Below the pieces are notes generated by a model. It was given only the letters and a program-made list of their open reading frames with translations, did no database searches and was not told the DNA's origin. A DNA stretch of 64,000 bases from assembly GCA_023421115.1 (NCBI GenBank), contig JAEZUI010000252.1, positions 32,495-96,494 of the forward strand, in the 5' to 3' direction. Below, piece after piece: positions 18,007 to 26,294 of this stretch; position 1 is the stretch's first letter, and the number at the start of each line of letters is the position of its first letter. Both the position numbers and the translations under genes were made by a program. The DNA is from Bacillota bacterium (GTDB taxonomy: Bacteria; Bacillota; Clostridia; Acetivibrionales; Acetivibrionaceae).

Positions 18007-18723
18007 ATGCAAAAATATTATAAATGTACATTTTTTGTAATAGCAATAACATTGTGTTTTGTATTATCAGGGTGTATGTATTCAAGCAACTATTTTAAGT
18101 ATGATGAAAATGATCTGGAACAAGACAATACTATAGAACAAGATGATACTATAGAACAAGATGATACTATGGTACAAGATAATACTATGGTACAAGATAA
18201 TGTAATACAAAATTATGATGATGCTGATGAATTCTTTTATTGTGAGCCAGAAAATTTCCCTGAATCTTTATCAATAAAGGTTTTTAAATCAAAACGACTA
18301 CTGGAGCTCTATGGAGATGATAATATTATCGGAAGATTCAAAATAGGACTTGGTGGAAATCCTTCAGGCGATAAAAACAAGGAAGGAGATAGAAAAACTC
18401 CTGTTGGTGAATATTATATTTGCACTAGAAATCAAGAAAGTCCTTTTCACTTGTTTTTAGGAGTGAGCTATCCTAATGCTGAAGATGCACGAAGAGGCTT
18501 TGAAAACAACATTATAGATGGAAATACAATAAAAATAATTAAAAGGGCTGAGGAAAACAAGCAACTACCTCCATGGGATACTCCTCTTGGTGGAGCTATA
18601 GGCATCCATGGTGGAGGAAATAAAAGTGATTGGACTTTAGGGTGTATAGCCATGACAGATGAAGATATTGAGATCATTTGGAAATTTGCAAAGCTTAAAA
18701 CGCCTGTATTTATATATGAGTAG
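18007..18723 (+). CDS. L,D-transpeptidase (YkuD) lipoprotein
   Basis: This is a 238-residue exported protein with a lipobox (FVLSGC, Cys near residue 23), so it is likely anchored to the membrane. The C-terminal domain (about 90-238) is a YkuD/L,D-transpeptidase fold with the active-site signature GIHGGG...SDWTLGCIAM, nucleophile Cys near 219 and His near 200. Such enzymes make 3-3 cross-links in peptidoglycan or attach proteins to it. Between the lipid anchor and the catalytic domain lies a run of five near-identical six-residue repeats of the form (I/M)(E/V)QD(D/N)T, built from 18-bp DNA repeats at about 18117-18205. They probably act as an acidic spacer. The start has AAGGGAG upstream. Confidence 0.87.
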   Translation: MQKYYKCTFFVIAITLCFVLSGCMYSSNYFKYDENDLEQDNTIEQDDTIEQDDTMVQDNTMVQDNVIQNYDDADEFFYCEPENFPESLSIKVFKSKRLLELYGDDNIIGRFKIGLGGNPSGDKNKEGDRKTPVGEYYICTRNQESPFHLFLGVSYPNAEDARRGFENNIIDGNTIKIIKRAEENKQLPPWDTPLGGAIGIHGGGNKSDWTLGCIAMTDEDIEIIWKFAKLKTPVFIYE

Positions 18724-18870
18724 AATTTTTAGTTACAACCAGTAGTTTAAAAGCACAAAAGCTCAGTGTAAAAAATAGTTCAATGTTGAAGATAATTAAA
18801 AGTATATCGATTTAAGCCTTTACTAAAAGTTTATGGACTTCAACTATGGCAAAATAAATTTATAAAAATT

Positions 18871-18911
18871 AAGAGACAGTAAGCCGATTAAGCTTCAACT
18901 GCCTCTCTTTT
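18871..18911 (+). terminator. Stem-loop terminator downstream of the YkuD gene
   Basis: AAGAGACAGT (18871-18880) pairs with ACTGCCTCTCTT (one mismatch or bulge) and T residues follow. It sits between the YkuD gene and the convergent GH5 gene and may serve both. Confidence 0.6.
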
Positions 18912-19010
18912 AAAAATGCAAATCAGTTATTAAAATTATCTTAAGCACACAATAAATATGCAATTAAGAGTTTCGTTAATCTATAATGCATTCATTTCAA
19001 AACACCAAAA

Positions 19011-20663
19011 TTAAAAATTTTTAATCATTCCAAGCAGGTACATTCTCAATTTGGCAAAATCTAAGGAAGTAATATACCCGTCCAAATCAAAGTCAATTGC
19101 TTTTTTCTGTGCATCTGTAAACTGAATTATCCCTAATAAATACTGTCTTACCATTGCAAAATCTATTGAATTTACTTGTCCATTGAAATCTACATCTCCC
19201 ATTAATATATCTTCAGTTGGAGTTGGTGTTACAACAGGTGTTGGTGTGGGAGAACCTCCATTTTGATAAACACCAAATTCAAATATAGAATTTCCGTATT
19301 GAGTCTTTCTTTGCATACAGTATATTCTTACATATCTTCCTTTTGCACTTAATTTTATATCATCAATATCTCCATCGCCATTATACTCTGTGATAACATC
19401 GGTCCAATTGCTTGCATCATTGGATACCTGAATCTTATACTGACTTGCATAAGCAGTTTCCCATTCAATATACACCCTATCAATTTCATATTCATCTTCT
19501 AAATCTACATAAATATATTGAGGGTCACTATACTCTGAAGACCATCTTGTAGATATATTGCCATCTACGGCATTTTCAGCCACATTACCGTTACCGGCCT
19601 CCGTTGAAGACACGTATACCTTCTTTTTAAAAGCAATACTACCGGCAGGTATATCTACGTTAGGTGGAACAGTTGTGGGTTCTTTCATCATTGAAGCCGG
19701 ACGTACCGATATATTTTTTATACTGTGCTTATTATTTATGCACACTTCTTCTCCCCATTCAACCAATGTATTAAAAGTACCATCAGTTGTCATATCCAAA
19801 AAAGTTTGAGGATTGTTTCCAGGACCCCAAGACCATGCAAGATAACCAACTTCATTTAAATGACACTGTTCTAAAATGGTTTTATATGGGATTGCTCCAT
19901 TTTCAGACTCTTCCCACTGATGTCCAAACTCACCTACTATCAGTGGTAATTCCATATCCACAGACTCTTGGATTTCATCTACTACTTTCTTATCGCTGTT
20001 CCCCCACATATAAGGCCACCACATATGTACCGAGAACATAAGGTTTTTGTCGGGATCAGCTTTAATAAGCTCCGGACCTGCAGCTTGAAGCATATCGATG
20101 TCTTGTCCATAACTTGAGGCATCAATCACTAAGGGAACATGGATTCCCGCCTCTCTCATTCTATTGACAGCTTTAGTATAACCTGAGATAAAATCGGCTT
20201 TTGAAACATTTTGTCCAACCTCATTTCCTATGTTTACAATTAAATACTCCTGATGCCTCTTTATTACTTCAACAACCTCAGGATTTGTCCAATAATCTAC
20301 CAAACTTTCCAGCTTGCTAAAATCACCTGTAGCGTCATGTAGTTCAATCATAGGTATCATATTATTAATACGACAATTGTAGATTAAAATGTCCAGCTTT
20401 CTTGCCGGTCCTGCAAGGCCCCAAACCAATCGAACTGTATTAGCGCCTGTTTTTCTTATCTCCGGAAGGCTTTTACCTCCATCAATATCCCCCCAGATGG
20501 ACATTTCGTTGACACCATACATTACAACCTTTTCCCCATCCTTGTCATAAAGATGTCTTCCCTTAACCTTAAATCCTGGATAATTATCTTCTGCAAAAAC
20601 CAGTGACGGAAGTGAAGTGACCAACATAAGAATAATACACAAAATAGAGCAAAAATTTTTCAT
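19011..20663 (-). CDS. Cellulosomal GH5 glycoside hydrolase (mannanase-like) with F5/8-type CBM and type I dockerin
   Basis: This 550-residue secreted enzyme probably cleaves beta-mannan or a related beta-glycan. A signal peptide (1-24, LPSLVFA) precedes a GH5 barrel (about 28-330): TGANTVRLVWG is the early barrel strand, Glu in VNIGNEVG is the predicted acid/base and Glu in LIVGEFGHQW the nucleophile. A discoidin (F5/8 type C, CBM32-like) module follows at about 350-470 (NAVDGNISTRWSSEY, YVDLEDEYEIDRVYIEW). After a Thr/Pro linker comes a type I dockerin at about 488-550 with two calcium loops, DVDFNGQVNSID and DFDLDGYITSLD. Recognition positions read S-I and S-L. ATG 20663 has GGAGGG upstream; the open frame extends to 20735 without support. 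It would dock on a scaffoldin. Confidence 0.9.
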   Translation of the reverse strand: MKNFCSILCIILMLVTSLPSLVFAEDNYPGFKVKGRHLYDKDGEKVVMYGVNEMSIWGDIDGGKSLPEIRKTGANTVRLVWGLAGPARKLDILIYNCRINNMIPMIELHDATGDFSKLESLVDYWTNPEVVEVIKRHQEYLIVNIGNEVGQNVSKADFISGYTKAVNRMREAGIHVPLVIDASSYGQDIDMLQAAGPELIKADPDKNLMFSVHMWWPYMWGNSDKKVVDEIQESVDMELPLIVGEFGHQWEESENGAIPYKTILEQCHLNEVGYLAWSWGPGNNPQTFLDMTTDGTFNTLVEWGEEVCINNKHSIKNISVRPASMMKEPTTVPPNVDIPAGSIAFKKKVYVSSTEAGNGNVAENAVDGNISTRWSSEYSDPQYIYVDLEDEYEIDRVYIEWETAYASQYKIQVSNDASNWTDVITEYNGDGDIDDIKLSAKGRYVRIYCMQRKTQYGNSIFEFGVYQNGGSPTPTPVVTPTPTEDILMGDVDFNGQVNSIDFAMVRQYLLGIIQFTDAQKKAIDFDLDGYITSLDFAKLRMYLLGMIKNF

Positions 20664-20915
20664 TACAATTCCCTCCAAAAAATAAAATAGTAATATTATA
20701 AAAATCCATATTGGAAATCCAAAATAATTTACCAAGTACGAAGGGTTAATTAGAGCGTTTTACGGGATTGTTTGATCTGAACAATGATTATCTTTGATTA
20801 ATCTAATTATACTACTTTATCACATAATTTGCATTAAAATTTTGCGATTTGTAATGTTATTTAGCTCACAATACTTATTTGTAATTTTTACAAGACCGTG
20901 TTTTCTTAAGAAATA
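20664..20915. other. Upstream region of the GH5 gene
   Basis: No gene is supported. The stretch is AT-rich and must hold the minus-strand GH5 promoter. No clear -35/-10 or operator was found. Confidence 0.4.
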
Positions 20916-20957
20916 CCGCAGGCATTGGTTAAAATCATCGTTGTCTGCGGCTTTTTT
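20916..20957. terminator. Stem-loop terminator after gatB
   Basis: CCGCAGGCA (20916-20924) pairs with TGTCTGCGG (20942-20950), with one wobble. The plus strand has CTTTTTT after the stem, and the minus strand has TATTTCTT. It lies 20-50 bases beyond the gatB stop on the minus strand, so it most likely ends the aspS-gatCAB transcript. Confidence 0.6.
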
Positions 20958-20968
20958 GTTTGGATTCA

Positions 20969-22405
20969 TTACATCTTTTCCAGAGTTTCCTTCAATAATT
21001 GATTCAGAATCTGTGGATTCGCTTTTCCCTTTGTATCCTTCATGGCCTGCCCTACAAGAAACCCAAAAGCTTTATCTTTGCCATTTTTGTAATCCGCCAC
21101 CGATTGAGGATTTGCAGATACAACTTTTTCCACTGTCGCAAGAAGTGCCCCTTCATCATTCACCACTTCCAAGCCCTGTTCCTTCACTATGGTCAGAGGC
21201 TCTTTTTTAGTCTCAAACATGGTTGAAAAAACTTTTTTTGCTATTGTGTTACTTATCTTTCCCTCATCGACAAGAGAAACAAGCTCAGCCAAATATTTCG
21301 CAGGGAACGGTATATCTTGAGCTTCCATTTCATTATCTTTTAAAGATTTTAACAAATCTCCTATAATAAAATTACTAACTGCTTTTATATTTTTGGTAAA
21401 TTTTAAAACCTCTTCAAAGAAATCCGCCAGATACTTCGAAGCAGTAATAATTTCGGCGTCATTTAACGGCAATCCCAACTCACTGACATATCTTTGTTTT
21501 CTATTCTCAGGAAGTTCCGGAAGTGAAGCCCTTATATTTTCAATATCTCCTTCGTCAAGTATAATCGGAACAAGGTCAGGGTCTGGAAAATACCTATAAT
21601 CATGAGCTTCTTCCTTGCTCCTCATTGCGTAGCTGATACCCTTGTTATCATCCCATCTTCTTGTTTCTTGTATTATTTTTCCTCCGGTTTCAATTTCATC
21701 TATCTGGCGTCTCGCCTCTGCATTAACAGCCCTTACAATACTCCGGAACGAATTTAAGTTTTTCATTTCAGTCCGTGTTCCAAATTCCTTCTGACCTTTT
21801 TTTCTCACTGAAAGGTTAACATCAGCCCTAAGTGACCCTTCCTGCATCTTACAGTCGGAAACCCCCGTGTATTCAAGTATTGCTTTGACACCCTCTACAA
21901 ATAATCTTGCCTCATCTGCTGATCGCATGTCAGGCTCTGATACAATTTCAATAAGAGGCACTCCGCACCTGTTATAGTCAATAAGCGATCCGGATTCCCA
22001 CTCATCATGCAGCAGCTTGCCCGCATCCTCTTCAAGGTGGATTCTGGTAATACCAATCCTTTTTGTATCCTCGCTCAATTTTATATCAACATACCCTCCC
22101 GAACACAGAGGTAAATCGTATTGAGATATTTGATAAGCCTTCGGCAGGTCGGGGTAAAAATAATTCTTTCTATCCTGCTTGCTGTACTCGGCAATTTTGC
22201 AATTCATCGCAAGTCCGGCTTTGGCAGCATACAGAACAACATTTTTATTAAGAACGGGAAGAGTGCCGGGCATTCCGGTACACACAGGACAGCAGTGAGT
22301 ATTAACATCCCCGCCGAATTGAGTTGTACAGGAACAGAATATTTTTGATTTGGTTGATAGTTCAGCATGTATTTCGAGTCCAATAACAACTTCATAATCA
22401 CTCAT
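20969..22405 (-). CDS. gatB: Asp-tRNA(Asn)/Glu-tRNA(Gln) amidotransferase subunit B
   Basis: This protein of about 478 residues is the tRNA-binding and kinase subunit of GatCAB, which phosphorylates and amidates misacylated Asp-tRNA(Asn) or Glu-tRNA(Gln). The N-terminus YEVVIGLEIHAEL is the GatB signature, followed by the conserved Cys set (CSCTTQF...CPVCTGMPG) that binds zinc and the KNYFYPDLPK segment. The C-terminal 150 residues are the GatB/YqeY helical tail (MKDTKGKANPQ). ATG 22405 with AGGTGG upstream is preferred to the GTG at 22414. It is the last gene of the aspS-gatCAB operon. Confidence 0.95.
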   Translation of the reverse strand: MSDYEVVIGLEIHAELSTKSKIFCSCTTQFGGDVNTHCCPVCTGMPGTLPVLNKNVVLYAAKAGLAMNCKIAEYSKQDRKNYFYPDLPKAYQISQYDLPLCSGGYVDIKLSEDTKRIGITRIHLEEDAGKLLHDEWESGSLIDYNRCGVPLIEIVSEPDMRSADEARLFVEGVKAILEYTGVSDCKMQEGSLRADVNLSVRKKGQKEFGTRTEMKNLNSFRSIVRAVNAEARRQIDEIETGGKIIQETRRWDDNKGISYAMRSKEEAHDYRYFPDPDLVPIILDEGDIENIRASLPELPENRKQRYVSELGLPLNDAEIITASKYLADFFEEVLKFTKNIKAVSNFIIGDLLKSLKDNEMEAQDIPFPAKYLAELVSLVDEGKISNTIAKKVFSTMFETKKEPLTIVKEQGLEVVNDEGALLATVEKVVSANPQSVADYKNGKDKAFGFLVGQAMKDTKGKANPQILNQLLKETLEKM

Positions 22406-22415
22406 TTTTTCCACC

Positions 22416-23876
22416 TCATAAACCCGGTTTCAATTTATGAAACTCAGTATTTTGTTGAAAAGTATATGCTACCCTGATTAGAGTTGGTTCATCAAGAACC
22501 TTGCCAATTAACTGCAGTCCCACCGGCAGCTTTTTCGCATCAAACCCGCAGGGAACAACAAGACCGGGAAGCCCAGCAATATTTACCGATACCGTATATA
22601 TGTCGCCAAGATACATCTCCAAAGGATTGTCAGTTTTCTCGCCGAATTTATATGCCGTAGTCGGAGCAGTTGGTCCTATTATCAAATCATATTTATCAAA
22701 CACCCTGTCAAATTCATTCTTAATAATAGTCCTGACTTGAAGGGCTTTTTTATAGTACGCGTCATAATAGCCCGAGCTCAAGGCATAGGTGCCGAGCATT
22801 ATTCTTCTTTTTACTTCATCCCCAAATCCTTCGCTTCTTGTCTGGCAATACAAATCCATAAGATCACTGAATTTTTCTGCTCTATATCCGTATTTAACGC
22901 CATCATACCTGGCAAGGTTTGAACTGGCCTCAGCTGACGAAATCAGATAGTATGCGGGTATTGCATACTCCGTCATCGGAAGGCTGCATTCTTCCCACTT
23001 AGCGCCAAGCGATTCCAGGGTATGGAGAGCCTCCATAACACTTTTCTTGACTTCCGGATTAATTCCCTCCCCGATATATTCACGGGGAACTCCTATTTTC
23101 ATTCCTTTGACATCATTTTTAAGAGCCTTTGAATAATCAGGATATTCAACATTCAGGGAAGTGGCATCTTTCGGGTCATGCCCCGCAATTACATTCATTA
23201 CAAGAGCGAGATCCTCAACATCTTTAGCAAAGGGTCCGATCTGATCCAGCGACGACGCGAAAGCCACCAATCCATACCTTGATACCGTTCCATAGGTGGG
23301 CTTCATCCCTGTAACTCCGCAGAAAGCCGCAGGCAAACGTATTGATCCGCCAGTGTCCGACCCCAGTGAAAAGGCGGTCAAATCAGAAGATACTGCAGCC
23401 GCAGAGCCTCCGCTTGAACCACCGGGTACTCTTTTTGTATCCCATGGATTTTTTACTTTTTGAAAAAATGATGTTTCATTCGTAGACCCCATAGCAAATT
23501 CATCCATATTAAGCTTGCCTAGAAGCACCGCTCCGGCTTCCTTGAGCCTCTCACAAACCGTAGCGTCATATGGGGGCACAAAATTGTTCAGCATTTTTGA
23601 AGCACACGTGGTTTTTATATTCATTGAACAAATATTGTCTTTAATAGCAAAAGGAATACCGACAAGAGGAGATGTGCTTTCACCCTTGTCTATTAAATCT
23701 TGGCACTTCCGGGCGTCTTCTAGAGCTGCATCTTCACAGACAGTTATGAAGCAGCCCAATTCTGGATTTAACTTTTTGATTCTTTCCAGGTATTCTTTTG
23801 TAATTTCCATTGAGCTTGCTTTTTTATCCTTTAATAAAGAAACAAGCTGATTTATTGTTAATTCAAATAGCGCCAA
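22416..23876 (-). CDS. gatA: Asp-tRNA(Asn)/Glu-tRNA(Gln) amidotransferase subunit A
   Basis: This 486-residue amidase-signature enzyme releases ammonia from glutamine for the GatB reaction. The Ser-cisSer-Lys machinery is visible: Lys in FAIKDNIC, then GGSSGGSAAAVS and the SDTGGSIRLPA strand with the nucleophile Ser. The start is a TTG at 23876 behind AGGAGGACAATAC; the next ATG would remove conserved N-terminal residues. It lies 15 bases after gatC and 10 bases before the gatB start. Confidence 0.95.
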   Translation of the reverse strand: MALFELTINQLVSLLKDKKASSMEITKEYLERIKKLNPELGCFITVCEDAALEDARKCQDLIDKGESTSPLVGIPFAIKDNICSMNIKTTCASKMLNNFVPPYDATVCERLKEAGAVLLGKLNMDEFAMGSTNETSFFQKVKNPWDTKRVPGGSSGGSAAAVSSDLTAFSLGSDTGGSIRLPAAFCGVTGMKPTYGTVSRYGLVAFASSLDQIGPFAKDVEDLALVMNVIAGHDPKDATSLNVEYPDYSKALKNDVKGMKIGVPREYIGEGINPEVKKSVMEALHTLESLGAKWEECSLPMTEYAIPAYYLISSAEASSNLARYDGVKYGYRAEKFSDLMDLYCQTRSEGFGDEVKRRIMLGTYALSSGYYDAYYKKALQVRTIIKNEFDRVFDKYDLIIGPTAPTTAYKFGEKTDNPLEMYLGDIYTVSVNIAGLPGLVVPCGFDAKKLPVGLQLIGKVLDEPTLIRVAYTFQQNTEFHKLKPGL

Positions 23877-23891
23877 AGTATTGTCCTCCTT

Positions 23892-24179
23892 TTATTCCAC
23901 AATCCGGGGAACTTTAAAGCAACCATTTCCTGAAAAAGGAGCATTCGAGAGTATCTTATCCCTTTCGAAGGATTGTTTTACTTCATCATTCCTCTGTACA
24001 TTACTGACCGGAACAACATGGGCTGTAGGTTCTATTCCCTTTGTATCGAGTTCATTAAGTTTATCGACGTAACTTATGATATTTTCCATCTCTGTGGCGA
24101 ATTTCAATATTTCTTCTTCACTTAAATTAAGCCTGGAAAGCTTTGCAACATGCCTTATTGTTTCTACTGTAACCTTCAT
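23892..24179 (-). CDS. gatC: Asp-tRNA(Asn)/Glu-tRNA(Gln) amidotransferase subunit C
   Basis: This 95-residue subunit holds GatA and GatB together. It has the conserved start (VETIRHVAKLSRLNLSEEE), the middle helix (ENIISYVDKLNELDTKGIEPTAH in two overlapping parts) and the Arg-Asp-Glu motif (RNDEV). Its ATG overlaps the aspS stop (ATGA), so the two are translationally coupled. Confidence 0.95.
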   Translation of the reverse strand: MKVTVETIRHVAKLSRLNLSEEEILKFATEMENIISYVDKLNELDTKGIEPTAHVVPVSNVQRNDEVKQSFERDKILSNAPFSGNGCFKVPRIVE

Positions 24180-25942
24180 ATAACCTCCTTTGGTACATCT
24201 AATTTTATATGCACCTCCCTAAGCTGCTTTGCCGTGACATCAGACGGCGCTCCCATCAATAGATCCTGCGCTTTGCTGTTCATCGGAAAAGCTATAACTT
24301 CTCTGATATTCGGTTCATCACAAAGAAGCATAACCATCCTGTCAATACCGGGTGCGATGCCGGCATGCGGCGGTGGACCATATTGAAAAGCATTGAAAAG
24401 GGCAGGGAACTTGCTTTCAATGTCCTCCATGCTGTAGCCCGCAATATCAAAAGCTTTTACCATAATTTCCGGGTCATGATTACGCACGGCCCCGGAAGAA
24501 AGCTCAACTCCATTACATACTATATCATACTGGTAAGCCAAAATCTCCAAAGGATCGAGATTTTTCAAAGAATCCATTCCACCCTGAGGCATGGAAAAAG
24601 GGTTGTGACTAAATTCAATTTTCCTGCTGTCCGGGTTTAGTTCAAACATTGGAAAATCAACTATCCAGCAAAATCTGTATGAATTCTTCTCTATTATATC
24701 CAATTGTCTTGCCAATTCTGTCCGTACAAGCCCCGAAAATCTTTCAACGTTTCTAATACTGTCAGCAAAGAAAAATATAGCATCACCAGCTTTTGCCGAT
24801 GTAGTTTCAATGATTTCTTTCGTGTCTTTTTCCGGTATGAATTTTGCAACAGGCCCTTGAAAGGTCATATCTTCATTTATTTTCACCCACGCAAGTCCTT
24901 TGGCCCCAATACTAGTAGCAAACTCAAGCATGGTGTCAAAAAAGCTACGGGGCTGTTTTCCACCTTCAGGAACACAGATAACCCTGACCACTTTATTTCT
25001 GAATGCGTTAAAGTCACTATTTACAAACAATTCGCTTATATCATTTATTACAAGCGGATTTCTTAAATCCGGTTTATCCGTCCCGTAACGAAGCATGGCC
25101 TCCTTATATGGTATTCTAACAAAGGATTCGCTTACTTTCCAGTCCGAAAATTCTTCGAAAACACTGCGCAGCAGCTCTTCAACTGCTAAAAACACATCCT
25201 CTTGAGTTGCAAATGCCATTTCAAGATCCAATTGATAGAATTCTCCGGGCGATCTGTCGGCCCTCGCATCCTCATCCCTGAAACAAGGTGCAATCTGAAA
25301 GTATTTATCAAACCCCGACACCATCAACAATTGCTTGAATTGTTGGGGTGCCTGGGGCAGTGCGTAGAATTTTCCCGGGTGGACTCTGCTCGGAACCAGA
25401 TAATCCCTTGCTCCTTCCGGTGAAGAGCTGGTCAAAATGGGTGTCTGAACCTCTAAAAATCCAGATTCAACCATTTTGTTTCTTGTTCTATGGATTATTT
25501 TAGACCTTAAAACAATATTTGAATGCAATTTATCATTTCTCAAATCCAAAAATCGGTATTTTAAGCGCAAATCCTCCCGGGCTTCCCGTGAAGACCCGAC
25601 TTCAAAGGGAAGTTGTTTCGTAACCTTACCCAATACACAAACAGCCTCCATTATTATTTCAATTGTTCCGGTCGAAATATTCATATTGACAGTGTCATCA
25701 GCACGTTTACAAACCGGACCGGTTACCGAAACGGTAGATTCCTTCGGAATTCTTGAAACAGAATTCTTAAGGTCTTCATTTTCAGACACGACCACCTGGG
25801 TTACTCCGTAATGATCCCTGACATCAATAAATATTAAACCACCATGGTCTCTAATATTCTGTACCCACCCGGCAATGCGTACTGTTTGCCCTACATGTTC
25901 AATACCAAGTTCGCCACAGCTATGAGTTCTATATATATGCAT
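24176..25942 (-). CDS. aspS: Aspartyl-tRNA synthetase, probably non-discriminating
   Basis: This 588-residue class II synthetase charges tRNA(Asp) and, in organisms using GatCAB for asparagine, also tRNA(Asn). It has an N-terminal OB-fold anticodon domain (about 1-105, VRIAGWVQNIRDHGGLIFID), motif 2 with RDEDARADRSPGEFYQLDLE, the bacterial GAD insertion (about 300-420) and motif 3 (GIDRMVMLL). The direct link to gatCAB and the T-box upstream suggest that it mischarges tRNA(Asn) for the transamidation route; that specificity is inference. It is the first gene of the operon. Confidence 0.95.
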   Translation of the reverse strand: MHIYRTHSCGELGIEHVGQTVRIAGWVQNIRDHGGLIFIDVRDHYGVTQVVVSENEDLKNSVSRIPKESTVSVTGPVCKRADDTVNMNISTGTIEIIMEAVCVLGKVTKQLPFEVGSSREAREDLRLKYRFLDLRNDKLHSNIVLRSKIIHRTRNKMVESGFLEVQTPILTSSSPEGARDYLVPSRVHPGKFYALPQAPQQFKQLLMVSGFDKYFQIAPCFRDEDARADRSPGEFYQLDLEMAFATQEDVFLAVEELLRSVFEEFSDWKVSESFVRIPYKEAMLRYGTDKPDLRNPLVINDISELFVNSDFNAFRNKVVRVICVPEGGKQPRSFFDTMLEFATSIGAKGLAWVKINEDMTFQGPVAKFIPEKDTKEIIETTSAKAGDAIFFFADSIRNVERFSGLVRTELARQLDIIEKNSYRFCWIVDFPMFELNPDSRKIEFSHNPFSMPQGGMDSLKNLDPLEILAYQYDIVCNGVELSSGAVRNHDPEIMVKAFDIAGYSMEDIESKFPALFNAFQYGPPPHAGIAPGIDRMVMLLCDEPNIREVIAFPMNSKAQDLLMGAPSDVTAKQLREVHIKLDVPKEVI

Positions 25943-26034
25943 TATCGGTACCTCCTTTTTTTATTTAAAAGCTTAGGCACATCTAAACCCAAAGCTTTCT
26001 TGCCTTATTTCCCTTATGGAATTGGCTTGTAATA

Positions 26035-26280
26035 CAAAACCTCCCGTCCACTATAATACAAATTATAGGGACGAGAGGTTTTCCCGCGGTGCCACCCTAA
26101 TAGATCCATCCTGAATCCACTCTTAATCTTTAACGCAGATTTTACGTGTTCATTATCACAAGCTTAAAAGCCGTTTTTCTCTGTTACCAACCTGAAAGTA
26201 CTTACAGTCACGGTACTTTCTCCCTTTAAGGCCACATTAACAGATACTCCTCTTTTTCACTGCTTCTACCTTATTTATTT
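26035..26280 (-). promoter_or_regulatory. T-box leader of aspS-gatCAB
   Basis: On the minus strand the conserved T-box sequence AGGGTGGCACCGCG is at 26083-26098. It is followed by a terminator stem (AAAACCTC...CGTCC with GGACGGGAGGTTTT, 26035-26081) that shares bases with the antiterminator. Upstream lies a stem I region with an AGTA internal-loop motif (GAGGAGTATC). The leader senses uncharged tRNA and should raise expression when charging is low. Two AAC (Asn) triplets sit in the stem I 3' side (minus-strand triplets at 26185-26183 and 26175-26173). Which one is the specifier, or whether it is a GAC (Asp) triplet instead, is not settled by eye. Confidence 0.9.
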
Positions 26281-26294
26281 TAGAAACCGTATGA

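Noticed and set aside
18117..18205. 18-bp tandem repeats taken as a possible CRISPR-like array
   Set aside because: They lie in frame within a lipoprotein gene, have no spacers and encode hexapeptide repeats.
20794..21226. Plus-strand frames of 75-138 codons opposite the end of gatB
   Set aside because: They overlap a well-supported gatB and its terminator and have no family features; they are shadows.
24150..25811. Several plus-strand frames of 60-120 codons opposite aspS
   Set aside because: All are antisense to a complete, conserved aspS and show no motifs or ribosome binding sites.
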